From Planctomycetota bacterium (GTDB taxonomy: Bacteria > Planctomycetota > UBA1135 > GCA-002686595): a stretch of DNA of 6,278 nt. The notes under the pieces were generated by a model. It had not been told where the DNA came from. It saw only the letters and a program-made list of their open reading frames with translations, and searched no databases. The translations under genes and the position numbers were made by a program. Below are positions 1 through 5,638 of the stretch, piece after piece; position 1 is the stretch's first letter; every line of letters starts with the position of its first letter. Location: the NCBI GenBank assembly GCA_013140785.1, contig JABFRZ010000386.1:1-6278 (forward strand), in the 5' to 3' direction.

Positions 1-160
1 CGTGGTCAACATCGAGAAGTACGGCAACAGCTCGGCCGCCACCGTGCCGCTGGCGCTGGACGAGGCCGTGCGCGCCGGGCGCATCGAGAAGGGCAAGCTG
101 GTCGTGCTGGTGGCCTTCGGGGCCGGGCTGACCTGGGGCGGGACCTTGCTGCGATGGTGA
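1..160 (+). CDS. fabH: Beta-ketoacyl-ACP synthase III (FabH), C-terminal end only
   Basis: This is the last 52 codons of a FabH-type condensing enzyme, which starts fatty-acid chains by joining acetyl-CoA (or another short acyl-CoA) to malonyl-ACP in the cytoplasm. The first complete codon is at base 2 and the stop is TGA at 158-160. The fragment reads VNIEKYGNSSAAT near its start, and the Asn of the GNSSA box (codon 26-28) corresponds to the catalytic Asn of the family's Cys-His-Asn triad (Asn274 in E. coli). The end has the typical FabH tail LVAFGAGLTWG followed by a terminal Arg-Trp. The Cys and His of the triad lie outside the window. The fabD gene follows after 52 bp, which is the common fabH-fabD order. 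The family call is secure; the acyl-CoA preference cannot be judged from this fragment. Confidence 0.92.
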   Translation, partial: VVNIEKYGNSSAATVPLALDEAVRAGRIEKGKLVVLVAFGAGLTWGGTLLRW

Positions 161-212
161 GCCCGCTTGCTCGCGGCCAGAGGCTCATCCCGGGCCAGCC
201 AGGCAACTGCCA

Positions 213-1151
213 GTGAACGAGGCCGTGCTGTTTCCCGGGCAGGGTGCCCAGTTTCCCGGCATGGGCAGGGACTGGGTCACGGCCTTCCCGAGCGCCGCGC
301 GCCTGTTCGAACGGGCCGAGCGCGCGCTCGGTTTTTCGCTGCGAGCGGCGTGCTGGGACGAGGGTGAGCGAGTCCATCGCACCGACATCGCGCAGCCCGG
401 CATCCTGACGACGAGCGCGGCGATCGTGGCTGTGCTCGAGGAACGCGGACTCGAGCGGACGCGCAGCGCGCTGACCGCCGGGCTGTCGCTGGGCGAGTAC
501 ACGGCGCTCTGGTACGCGGGTGTGCTCGAGTTCGAGGACGCGGTGCGCCTGGTGCGTCTGCGCGGCGAGGCCATGCAGGCGGCCAGCGAGCGCACTCCGA
601 GCTCGATGACGAGCCTGATGGGCGCGACGAGCGAGCAGGCCGAGGCCCTGGCCGCGGTGGGGCGTACGCAGGGCATCTGCGCGCTCGCCAACCTGAACGC
701 CCCCGGGCAGATCGTCCTCTCGGGCGAGCTCGCGGCGCTGGACGCGGCCGAGGCCGCCGCGCCGCAGCACGGCGTCAAGCGCGCCGTGCGCCTCAGCGTC
801 GCTGGCGGGTTCCACTCGGAGTGCATGCGCTCGGCCTCCGAGCAGCTGGAGCGCGCGCTGGCGGAGGTCACGCTGCGCGCTCCGCGCATCCCCTTCGTCA
901 GCAACGTGACCGCCAGCCCGCTGCGGGATCCGGACGAGATCAAGCAGGCCCTCGCGCGCCAGGTCTGCGCTCCGGTCCTGTGGGAGCGCTCGATGCGCTA
1001 CACGCTCGACTCCGGCATCGATGCGGTGCTCGAACCGGGCCCGGGCAACGTCCTGTGTGGCCTGATGCGCCGCATAGCGAAGGATGCCGGGGGCCAGGTC
1101 GTGAGCCTGCGCGGGGTCGAGAGACCGGACGATCTCGAGGTTCCGGCGTGA
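213..1151 (+). CDS. fabD: Malonyl-CoA:ACP transacylase (FabD)
   Basis: This 312-aa protein transfers malonyl from CoA to the phosphopantetheine of acyl carrier protein, supplying the extender unit for fatty-acid synthesis in the cytoplasm. Its length is close to E. coli FabD (309 aa). Visible active-site elements are PGQG (residues 8-11, oxyanion Gln10), the nucleophile box GLSLGEY with Ser92, Arg117 in VRLRGEA (binds the malonyl carboxylate), His201 in GGFHSE (catalytic base) and Gln250. The C-terminal GPGNVLCGLMRRI segment is also typical. The residue before the nucleophile box's Ser is Leu91, where E. coli has His in GHSLGE. The start is GTG at 213: the family pattern begins about four residues before LFPGQG, and no ATG or GTG lies in frame just upstream. 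No Shine-Dalgarno sequence is visible before it. The final A of the TGA stop is the first base of the inverted-repeat element at 1151-1315. Confidence 0.96.
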   Translation: MNEAVLFPGQGAQFPGMGRDWVTAFPSAARLFERAERALGFSLRAACWDEGERVHRTDIAQPGILTTSAAIVAVLEERGLERTRSALTAGLSLGEYTALWYAGVLEFEDAVRLVRLRGEAMQAASERTPSSMTSLMGATSEQAEALAAVGRTQGICALANLNAPGQIVLSGELAALDAAEAAAPQHGVKRAVRLSVAGGFHSECMRSASEQLERALAEVTLRAPRIPFVSNVTASPLRDPDEIKQALARQVCAPVLWERSMRYTLDSGIDAVLEPGPGNVLCGLMRRIAKDAGGQVVSLRGVERPDDLEVPA

Positions 1152-1315
1152 GAGGGTGAGCAAGAATCCCCCGGCATGCCGAGAGCTGGCCGGACGCGTC
1201 GTGGCAAGGCGCGGCGACGACGCGTGTTAACGGAGAAACACTAGGGAGGAGCCGCAACGCCGCCACAGCGCGTCCGGATGGCTCGCAGGCGCCGGGGGAT
1301 TCTTGCTCACCCTCT
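1151..1315. repeat. 165-bp hairpin-forming element with perfect 25-bp inverted ends, MITE-like or structured RNA
   Basis: Bases 1151-1175 and 1291-1315 are exact reverse complements over 25 bp. The interior continues the fold. Segments 1183-1188 and 1279-1284 pair with G-U wobbles, 1190-1198 pairs perfectly with 1269-1277, and 1201-1205 pairs with 1262-1266. Next, 1211-1215 pairs with 1251-1255, and 1224-1228 (GTGTT) pairs with 1237-1241 (AACAC) around an 8-nt loop. The whole element is therefore one long, nearly symmetrical imperfect stem. No T run follows the right arm, so it is not a standard intrinsic terminator. No transposase gene and no clear target-site duplication is visible at the edges. 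It fills most of the 215-bp fabD-fabG gap. Possible identities are a small non-autonomous transposon, a REP/BIME-like palindrome, or an mRNA element such as an RNase III site. The repeat is read directly from the bases; its nature is inference. Confidence 0.85.
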
Positions 1316-1328
1316 GAGCTCGGCGCGG

Positions 1329-1357
1329 TTGCACCCCCCTAGGAGCCTGGCTATAGT
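1329..1357 (+). promoter_or_regulatory. Sigma70-like promoter for fabG, predicted to give a nearly leaderless mRNA
   Basis: TTGCAC (1329-1334) and TATAGT (1352-1357) are separated by 17 bp. The -10 box matches five of six consensus bases, and the -35 keeps the key TTG. Transcription would start around 1363-1365, only 2-4 nt before the fabG ATG at 1367. That start has no usable Shine-Dalgarno: the only AGGAG (1341-1345) is 21 nt upstream of the ATG and would lie outside the transcript. The site lies 13 bp after the right arm of the inverted-repeat element. It could give fabG-acpP-fabF their own promoter, separate from fabH-fabD. A chance match is possible but not very likely, given the T/A bases in otherwise GC-rich DNA. 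Confidence 0.5.
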
Positions 1358-1366
1358 CCGCCGGGG

Positions 1367-2158
1367 ATGAGCACCCCTCCGGTCCTGAACTCGGCGAGCG
1401 CAAGCTCCTCGGGCGAGCGTTTTCTGGAGGGCAAGGTGGCGCTCGTGACGGGTGCCTCGCGTGGTATCGGCAGGGCCATCGCCGAGCGCCTTGCGCTGCG
1501 CGGCGCCAAGCTCGCCTGCGTCGCCACCCACGCGAAAAACTGCGCCGAGACCGTGGACCGCTGCCGCGCGCTGGGCGCGCCCGCCGCCCAGGCCCTGGGG
1601 GTGGACGTGTCCAGCACCCAGGCCGTGGCCGAGCTCGTCGAGCAAGTCCAGAAGGAGCTCGGCGAGCCCTACGTGCTGGTCAACAACGCCGGCCTGACGC
1701 GCGACCAGCTGCTGCTGCGAATGTCCGAGGAGGACTTCGACCGCGTCATCGCGGTCAACCTCAAGGGCGCCTGGAACTTCACCCGCGCCGCCGCGCGCTC
1801 CTTGATGAAGGGCCGCGGGCGGATCGTGAACATCTCCTCGGTGGTGGGCCTGATGGGCAACGCCGGCCAGTCGAACTACGCCGCCAGCAAGGCCGGCCTC
1901 CTGGGCCTGACGCGCTCGGTCGCCAAGGAACTCGCTTCGCGCGGGGTGTGCGTGAACGCCATCGCGCCGGGCTTCATCCAGACCGACATGACCGCCAAGT
2001 TGGGCGAAGCCGCTGCCCAAGAGTTGGCTTCTTCTATCCCTTTGAAGAGAATCGGTACCCCTGAAGAGATCGCGCTCGCGGTCGACTACCTGGTCGGGCC
2101 CGGTGGCGCCTACGTCACCGGTCAGACCCTGGTGGTGGACGGCGGCCTCTGTCTCTGA
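1367..2158 (+). CDS. fabG: 3-oxoacyl-ACP reductase (FabG)
   Basis: This 263-aa short-chain dehydrogenase/reductase uses NADPH to reduce 3-oxoacyl-ACP to 3-hydroxyacyl-ACP, the first reduction of each elongation cycle. The Rossmann nucleotide-binding motif TGASRGIG is at residues 28-35 and the structural NNAG at 106-109. The catalytic tetrad is Asn131 (NLKG), Ser158 (NISSVVG), Tyr171 and Lys175 (YAASK). The PGFIQTDM segment (201-208) and the final VVDGG are typical FabG. The core begins at LEGKVALVTG, so the protein carries about 19 extra N-terminal residues rich in Ser, Ala and Pro. ATG at 1367 is the only reasonable start; no SD precedes it and a promoter-like pair ends 9 bp upstream. Codons in 2021-2065 are AT-richer than in the rest of the gene. 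The acpP gene begins 30 bp after the TGA stop. Confidence 0.97.
   Translation: MSTPPVLNSASASSSGERFLEGKVALVTGASRGIGRAIAERLALRGAKLACVATHAKNCAETVDRCRALGAPAAQALGVDVSSTQAVAELVEQVQKELGEPYVLVNNAGLTRDQLLLRMSEEDFDRVIAVNLKGAWNFTRAAARSLMKGRGRIVNISSVVGLMGNAGQSNYAASKAGLLGLTRSVAKELASRGVCVNAIAPGFIQTDMTAKLGEAAAQELASSIPLKRIGTPEEIALAVDYLVGPGGAYVTGQTLVVDGGLCL
2024..2052 (+). promoter_or_regulatory. Possible internal promoter for acpP inside fabG
   Basis: TTGGCT (2024-2029) and GAGAAT (2047-2052) are 17 bp apart, each matching four of six sigma70 consensus bases. They lie in a short stretch of fabG that uses AT-richer codons (TTG, TCT, CCT, AGA) than its surroundings. A transcript starting near 2059 would have a leader of about 130 nt before acpP. 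Separate transcription of acpP is plausible because the carrier protein is needed in large excess over the enzymes. The match is weak and the call is tentative. Confidence 0.22.
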
Positions 2159-2188
2159 CGGCTCGGGCCCCAAGCCAAAACCTTCCCG

Positions 2189-2449
2189 ATGGACAAGAAC
2201 ACGAAGACAATGACGAACCCTTCGATCGAAGAGCGCGTCAAGCGCATCGTCTGCAACCAGATGGGTACGTCCCCGGACAAGATCACGAACGAGACCTCGT
2301 TCGTGAACGACCTCGGGGCCGACTCGCTGGACACCGTCGAACTGGTGATGGAGTTCGAAGACGAGTTCGAGATCTCCATCCCCGACGAGGACGCGGAGAA
2401 GATCCAGACCGTCGGCGCGGCCGTCGAGTACATCAAGTCCAAGTCCTGA
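2189..2449 (+). CDS. acpP: Acyl carrier protein (AcpP)
   Basis: This small acidic carrier protein (86 aa from the first ATG) shuttles growing acyl chains between the fatty-acid synthase enzymes as thioesters on 4'-phosphopantetheine. The attachment site is Ser46 in the motif GADSLD (43-48). The helix II sequence after it, TVELVMEFEDEFEI, is the recognition surface typical of bacterial ACPs, and IEERVKRIV (13-21) is helix I. The start is uncertain. ATG at 2189 gives a seven-residue Lys/Thr-rich lead, whereas ATG at 2210 gives a 79-aa protein that matches the usual 77-80 aa better. Neither ATG has a good Shine-Dalgarno sequence. The gene sits between fabG and fabF, its standard place. An ACP synthase would have to activate it; none is in the window. 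Confidence 0.97.
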   Translation: MDKNTKTMTNPSIEERVKRIVCNQMGTSPDKITNETSFVNDLGADSLDTVELVMEFEDEFEISIPDEDAEKIQTVGAAVEYIKSKS

Positions 2450-2524
2450 CCCGTCCCGCGCCAGGCCGGGCTGTCGCGCGCGGAGCCCACCCCTAGCGGC
2501 GACTTCCAAATCAGAACTGACGCC

Positions 2525-3766
2525 ATGCGCCGAGTCGTGATCACGGGCCTCGGGACGGTCAACGCCCTGGGGGCGGACGTGCCAAGCAGCTGGCGGCGCA
2601 TGCTAGCCGGAGAGAACGGGGTTCGGCCGATCACGCGCTTTCCGGCCGAGGACCTGCCGGTGCGCTTCGCGGCCGCGGTGGAATGGAACCCCGAGGAGCT
2701 CTTCTCCGGGCCCGAGTTCCGCAAGCTGGATCCGTTCACGATGTTCGCACTGCGGGCCACCCAGGAAGCGCTCGCGGATGCCGGGGTCGATCCAACGAAC
2801 GAGCCCGAGGAGGCGCGCGAGGCGTACGGCGCGATCGTCGGCACGGGCATCGGAGGGATCTCCGGCATCGTCGAGCAGCACATCGAGATGCTCGAGCGCG
2901 GTCCACGCCGCGTCTCGCCGCACTTCATCCCCAAGATCATGGCCAACGCGGTCAGCGGCCAGGTCGCGATCCGGCACGGGCTCCTGGGCACGGCCTTCAC
3001 GACTTCCAGCGCCTGCGCCTCCTCGGGTCACGCCATCGCCATGGCGTTCCAGGCCATTCGCTACGGCGAGATCGATCTGGCCGTGACCGGCGGAGCCGAG
3101 TCGGCCACCACGCGTCTCTCGCTGGCCGGTTTCGCGAACATGAAGGCGCTCTCCACGCGCAACGAGTCGCCCGAGACCGCTTCGCGCCCGTTCGACAAGG
3201 AGCGCGACGGCTTCGTGATGGGGGAGGGCGCCGGGATCCTGATCTTCGAGGAGTTCGAGCGCGCCAAGAAGCGTGGCGCGCGCATCTACGCCGAGGTCAA
3301 GGGCTACGGCTCGACCGACGACGCCCACCACATCACCGCGCCCAAGGAAGACGGGGCCGGCCCCGCGCGCGCCTTCCGCCTGGCGGTGAAGATGGCCGGG
3401 ATCGACCCCGAGACGGTGAACTACGTCAACGCCCACGGAACCTCGACCTTCTACAACGACGCGATCGAGACACGCGCGCTCAAGCGCTTCTTTGGCGCGC
3501 ACGCGCACAAGCTCGCGATCTCGTCCACCAAGTCCATGATCGGGCACTTGCTGGGTGCGTCCTCGGCGGTCGAGCTGGTGGCCACCGCGCTTTCGGTCCA
3601 CGAGGGCCGCGTGCACCCGACGCGCAATCTGAGCACACCCGACCCGGAGTGCGACCTCGACTATGTGCCGGGCGCGGCGCGCGAGCTCGAGATCCAGAAC
3701 GCGCTCTCGAACTCGCTCGGCTTCGGGGGCCACAACATCTCGATCTGCATCGGCCGTGTCGCCTGA
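2525..3766 (+). CDS. fabF: Beta-ketoacyl-ACP synthase II (FabF)
   Basis: This 413-aa condensing enzyme elongates acyl-ACP by decarboxylative Claisen condensation with malonyl-ACP. The family's Cys-His-His set and the conserved Lys are all present: Cys164 in SSACASSGHA, His304 in NAHGTST, Lys336 in STKSMIGH and His341. The gating loop GFGGHN (399-404) contains Phe400. Length and N-terminus (RRVVITGLGTVNALG) match FabF and support the ATG at 2525; no SD sequence is visible. Residues after the HGTST box are Phe-Tyr, where many family members have Pro at the first position. The gene follows acpP after 75 bp. A FabB-like role cannot be excluded from sequence alone, but placement after acpP favours FabF. 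Confidence 0.96.
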   Translation: MRRVVITGLGTVNALGADVPSSWRRMLAGENGVRPITRFPAEDLPVRFAAAVEWNPEELFSGPEFRKLDPFTMFALRATQEALADAGVDPTNEPEEAREAYGAIVGTGIGGISGIVEQHIEMLERGPRRVSPHFIPKIMANAVSGQVAIRHGLLGTAFTTSSACASSGHAIAMAFQAIRYGEIDLAVTGGAESATTRLSLAGFANMKALSTRNESPETASRPFDKERDGFVMGEGAGILIFEEFERAKKRGARIYAEVKGYGSTDDAHHITAPKEDGAGPARAFRLAVKMAGIDPETVNYVNAHGTSTFYNDAIETRALKRFFGAHAHKLAISSTKSMIGHLLGASSAVELVATALSVHEGRVHPTRNLSTPDPECDLDYVPGAARELEIQNALSNSLGFGGHNISICIGRVA

Positions 3767-3877
3767 TGGCCACGCGCACGGCTCATTTCGGCTGGGCGTC
3801 CCGCACAGCGCGGGTTGGGTCCGTGAGTTATGCTTGTGCAGCCGCCCGGTGAAGTCTTGACCCCCTCCCACGAACCC

Positions 3878-3882
3878 AGGAG
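3878..3882 (+). promoter_or_regulatory. Shine-Dalgarno site deciding the start of the 116-aa protein
   Basis: AGGAG lies 7 nt before GTG at 3890. It is the only strong, well-spaced ribosome binding site in the window. It favours GTG 3890 over the in-frame ATG at 3830, whose upstream sequence has no purine-rich site and whose 20 extra codons encode Pro-rich, non-helical sequence. Confidence 0.65.
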
Positions 3883-3889
3883 TGCCGCC

Positions 3890-4240
3890 GTGCAACACCA
3901 GTTCAAGGAACTGCTCCACGACTACAAGCGCAGCGTCTTCCAGCTCGCGCACCACCAGAAGGACGTGGACCTCATCACGAAGGAGTGCGTCCAGATCACC
4001 GAAGACGTGCTCCAGCAGCATTACAAGTTCCACTTCAACAAGCTGCCCGACGCCAACCGCGCCGAGATCATCAACATGATCTCGAACTACGTGCGCGAGG
4101 CCGTCCTGCCGCCGGTGGTGCAGAAGATGGCCGAGCGGCACGTGGTCCTGGAACGGCGCGTGGCCGCGCTGGAGAAGCTGCTGGCCGCCAGCCTCGAGCT
4201 CCTCTCCCGGCAGGCCCCGCTCGAGGGCGCCCCCAAGTAG
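3890..4240 (+). CDS. Small helical protein of unknown function
   Basis: I do not recognise this family. From GTG 3890 it is 116 aa, very rich in charged and helix-forming residues, with no signal peptide, membrane segment or catalytic motif. Residues 1-48 look like long amphipathic helices with several His and Gln residues, including HHQKD (21-25) and QQHYKFHFN (42-50). A short break at LPDANR (52-57) leads to another helix and then VLPP (72-75). The last third (about 80-107) has heptad-like spacing of Leu/Val (VVLERRVAALEKLLAASLELL), suggesting a coiled coil. It starts 123 bp after fabF and ends 12 bp before the UDPGP-family gene, so it is probably co-transcribed with that gene. Codon use resembles its neighbours and the reading frame is intact, so it is likely real. 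An adaptor or oligomerising role would fit the structure but is only a guess. Confidence 0.8.
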   Translation: MQHQFKELLHDYKRSVFQLAHHQKDVDLITKECVQITEDVLQQHYKFHFNKLPDANRAEIINMISNYVREAVLPPVVQKMAERHVVLERRVAALEKLLAASLELLSRQAPLEGAPK

Positions 4241-4252
4241 CGTGACGCGCCC

Positions 4253-5638
4253 GTGACGGACCTGCGGCGCCGCCTGCTCGAGGCCGGCCAGGCTCACGCG
4301 TGGGAGCGACTGGAGCGACTGGAGCCCGCCGCGCACAAGCGCCTCGAGGACCAACTTGCACGGCTCGACCTGGCGCTGGTCACGCGTCTGGCGCGCCACC
4401 TGCGCGCGGACTCGCGCGCCGCGCCGCGGGATTTCGAGCCGCCCGAGCTCTTCCCGCTGCGTCGCGGACCCGCGCTCGAGGGCCGCGCGCGAGCCGCACG
4501 TGAGCTCGGCCAGGAGCTGCTGGCCAGCGGTCGCGTGGGTTTCGTGCTGGTCGCGGGTGGCCAGGCTTCGCGCCTCGGGTTCGAAGCGCCCAAGGGCGCT
4601 TTCCCGATCGGCCCGGTGAGCGCGCGTCCGCTGTTCGCCCTGCACGCCCAGCGCCTGCGGGCCGCGACGCGGCGCCACGGCGTGCGCACGCCCTGGTACG
4701 TCATGACCAGCCCGGCCAACGACGCGGCCACGCGCGCTTTCTTCGCGCAGCACGCCTTCTTCGGGCTCGAGCCCGCGGACGTGTTCTTCTTCGCGCAAGA
4801 CATGTTGCCGGCCCTCGACGAGCAGGGGCGCATGCTGTTCGCGGGGCGCGACGAGCTGTTCCTGGCGCCGAACGGCCACGGCGGCTGCCTGCTCGGCCTG
4901 GCGAGCTCGGGGGCGCTGGACGACATGCGTCGCCGCGGCTTGACCCAGCTGTCCTACTTCCAGGTGGACAACCCGCTCGTGCGTCCGGCCGACCCACTGT
5001 TCCTCGGGCTGCACGCAGAGGCGTGCGCCGGGATGTCCTCCAAGGTCGTCACGAAGCGCGACGCGGGGGAGAAGGTCGGGGTCCTGGGCCGCGTGGATGG
5101 CGAGCTCGCCTGCATCGAGTACTCCGACCTGCCGGCCGAGCTGCGCGAAGCACGCGCGCCGAGCGGCGAGCTGCGCTTCCGGGCCGGCAACATCGCCGTG
5201 CACGCCCTGACGCTCGATTTCGTCGAGCAGGTCACGCGCGGCGAGCTCGAGTTGCCCTGGCACCTCGCCAAGAAGCAGATGCGCGTGGTCGAGGCCGACG
5301 GACGCGTGCTCGAACGCACCGGGATCAAGTTCGAGACTTTCGTATTCGACGCGCTGGCGCGCTCGCCGCGCTCGGTGGTGCTGGAGGTCGAGCGCGCCGA
5401 GGAGTTCAGCCCGGTCAAGAACAAGAGCGGCGAGGACTCGCCGGCTTCGTGCCGGGCCGACCTGTGCCGCTTGTATGCGCGCTGGGTGCGCGCGGCCGGC
5501 TTGCCGCTCCCACCGGCGGACGACGAAGGAATCCACCCGCTCGAGGTGGATCCCTTGTGCGCGGAAACGCAGGATGAGTTTCTCGCGCGAAAAGGCCTGC
5601 GCCCCGATGTCCGCCCGACCGGCCACCTCTACTCCTGA
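4253..5638 (+). CDS. UDPGP-family UDP-sugar pyrophosphorylase, probably UDP-N-acetylglucosamine pyrophosphorylase (eukaryote-like type)
   Basis: This 461-aa enzyme belongs to the UAP/UDPGP nucleotidyltransferases, which join UTP to a sugar 1-phosphate and release pyrophosphate. The signature LVAGGQASRLGF is at residues 99-110, with PKG at 113-115. Then come a FFxQ segment (179-182), the uridine-binding APNGHGG (205-211), VDN (238-240), EYSDLP (289-294), AGNI (311-314), a Lys pair at 340-341 and EFSPVKN (384-390). EYS, AGNI and the FSPVKN ending resemble eukaryotic UDP-GlcNAc/GalNAc pyrophosphorylases more than GalU or GlmU. UDP-glucose or UDP-GalNAc remain possible products. The first 60 residues are a helical, Arg/Leu-rich lead. 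The start is GTG at 4253, 12 bp after the small upstream gene, with no SD, so translation may depend on that gene. Its 3' end overlaps the likely ddl start by 32 bases. Confidence 0.86.
   Translation: MTDLRRRLLEAGQAHAWERLERLEPAAHKRLEDQLARLDLALVTRLARHLRADSRAAPRDFEPPELFPLRRGPALEGRARAARELGQELLASGRVGFVLVAGGQASRLGFEAPKGAFPIGPVSARPLFALHAQRLRAATRRHGVRTPWYVMTSPANDAATRAFFAQHAFFGLEPADVFFFAQDMLPALDEQGRMLFAGRDELFLAPNGHGGCLLGLASSGALDDMRRRGLTQLSYFQVDNPLVRPADPLFLGLHAEACAGMSSKVVTKRDAGEKVGVLGRVDGELACIEYSDLPAELREARAPSGELRFRAGNIAVHALTLDFVEQVTRGELELPWHLAKKQMRVVEADGRVLERTGIKFETFVFDALARSPRSVVLEVERAEEFSPVKNKSGEDSPASCRADLCRLYARWVRAAGLPLPPADDEGIHPLEVDPLCAETQDEFLARKGLRPDVRPTGHLYS

Noticed and set aside
360..369. Ten-base match (GAGGGTGAGC) inside fabD to the arm of the inverted repeat
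   Set aside because: The match is short, lies in normal coding sequence, and does not extend into the rest of the arm.
6..1163. Minus-strand open frame opposite fabH and fabD, and a similar one at 1307-2509 opposite fabG and acpP
   Set aside because: Both are compositional shadows of well-supported + strand genes and show no recognisable domain.
1176..1244. A 22-codon Arg/Lys-rich frame in the left half of the hairpin element, superficially like a small ribosomal protein (rpmF often sits near fab genes)
   Set aside because: It is too short for bL32, lacks that family's pattern, has no SD, and GC-rich DNA readily gives Arg-rich frames.
1151..1315. The inverted repeat as a Rho-independent terminator
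   Set aside because: The arms are 115 bp apart and no T run follows the right arm on either reading; an ordinary terminator has a short loop and a U tract.
2468..2488. Small stem GGGCT/AGCCC with an 11-nt loop between acpP and fabF
   Set aside because: Five pairs around a large loop with no T run are common by chance in such GC-rich sequence.
3800..3814. Stem CCCGC/GCGGG with a 5-nt loop after fabF, considered as a terminator
   Set aside because: Only five pairs and followed by TTGGGT rather than a T run; too weak to call, although it could slow transcription.
3829..3834. TATGCT as a -10 box for the 116-aa gene
   Set aside because: No acceptable -35 element lies 16-18 bp upstream.
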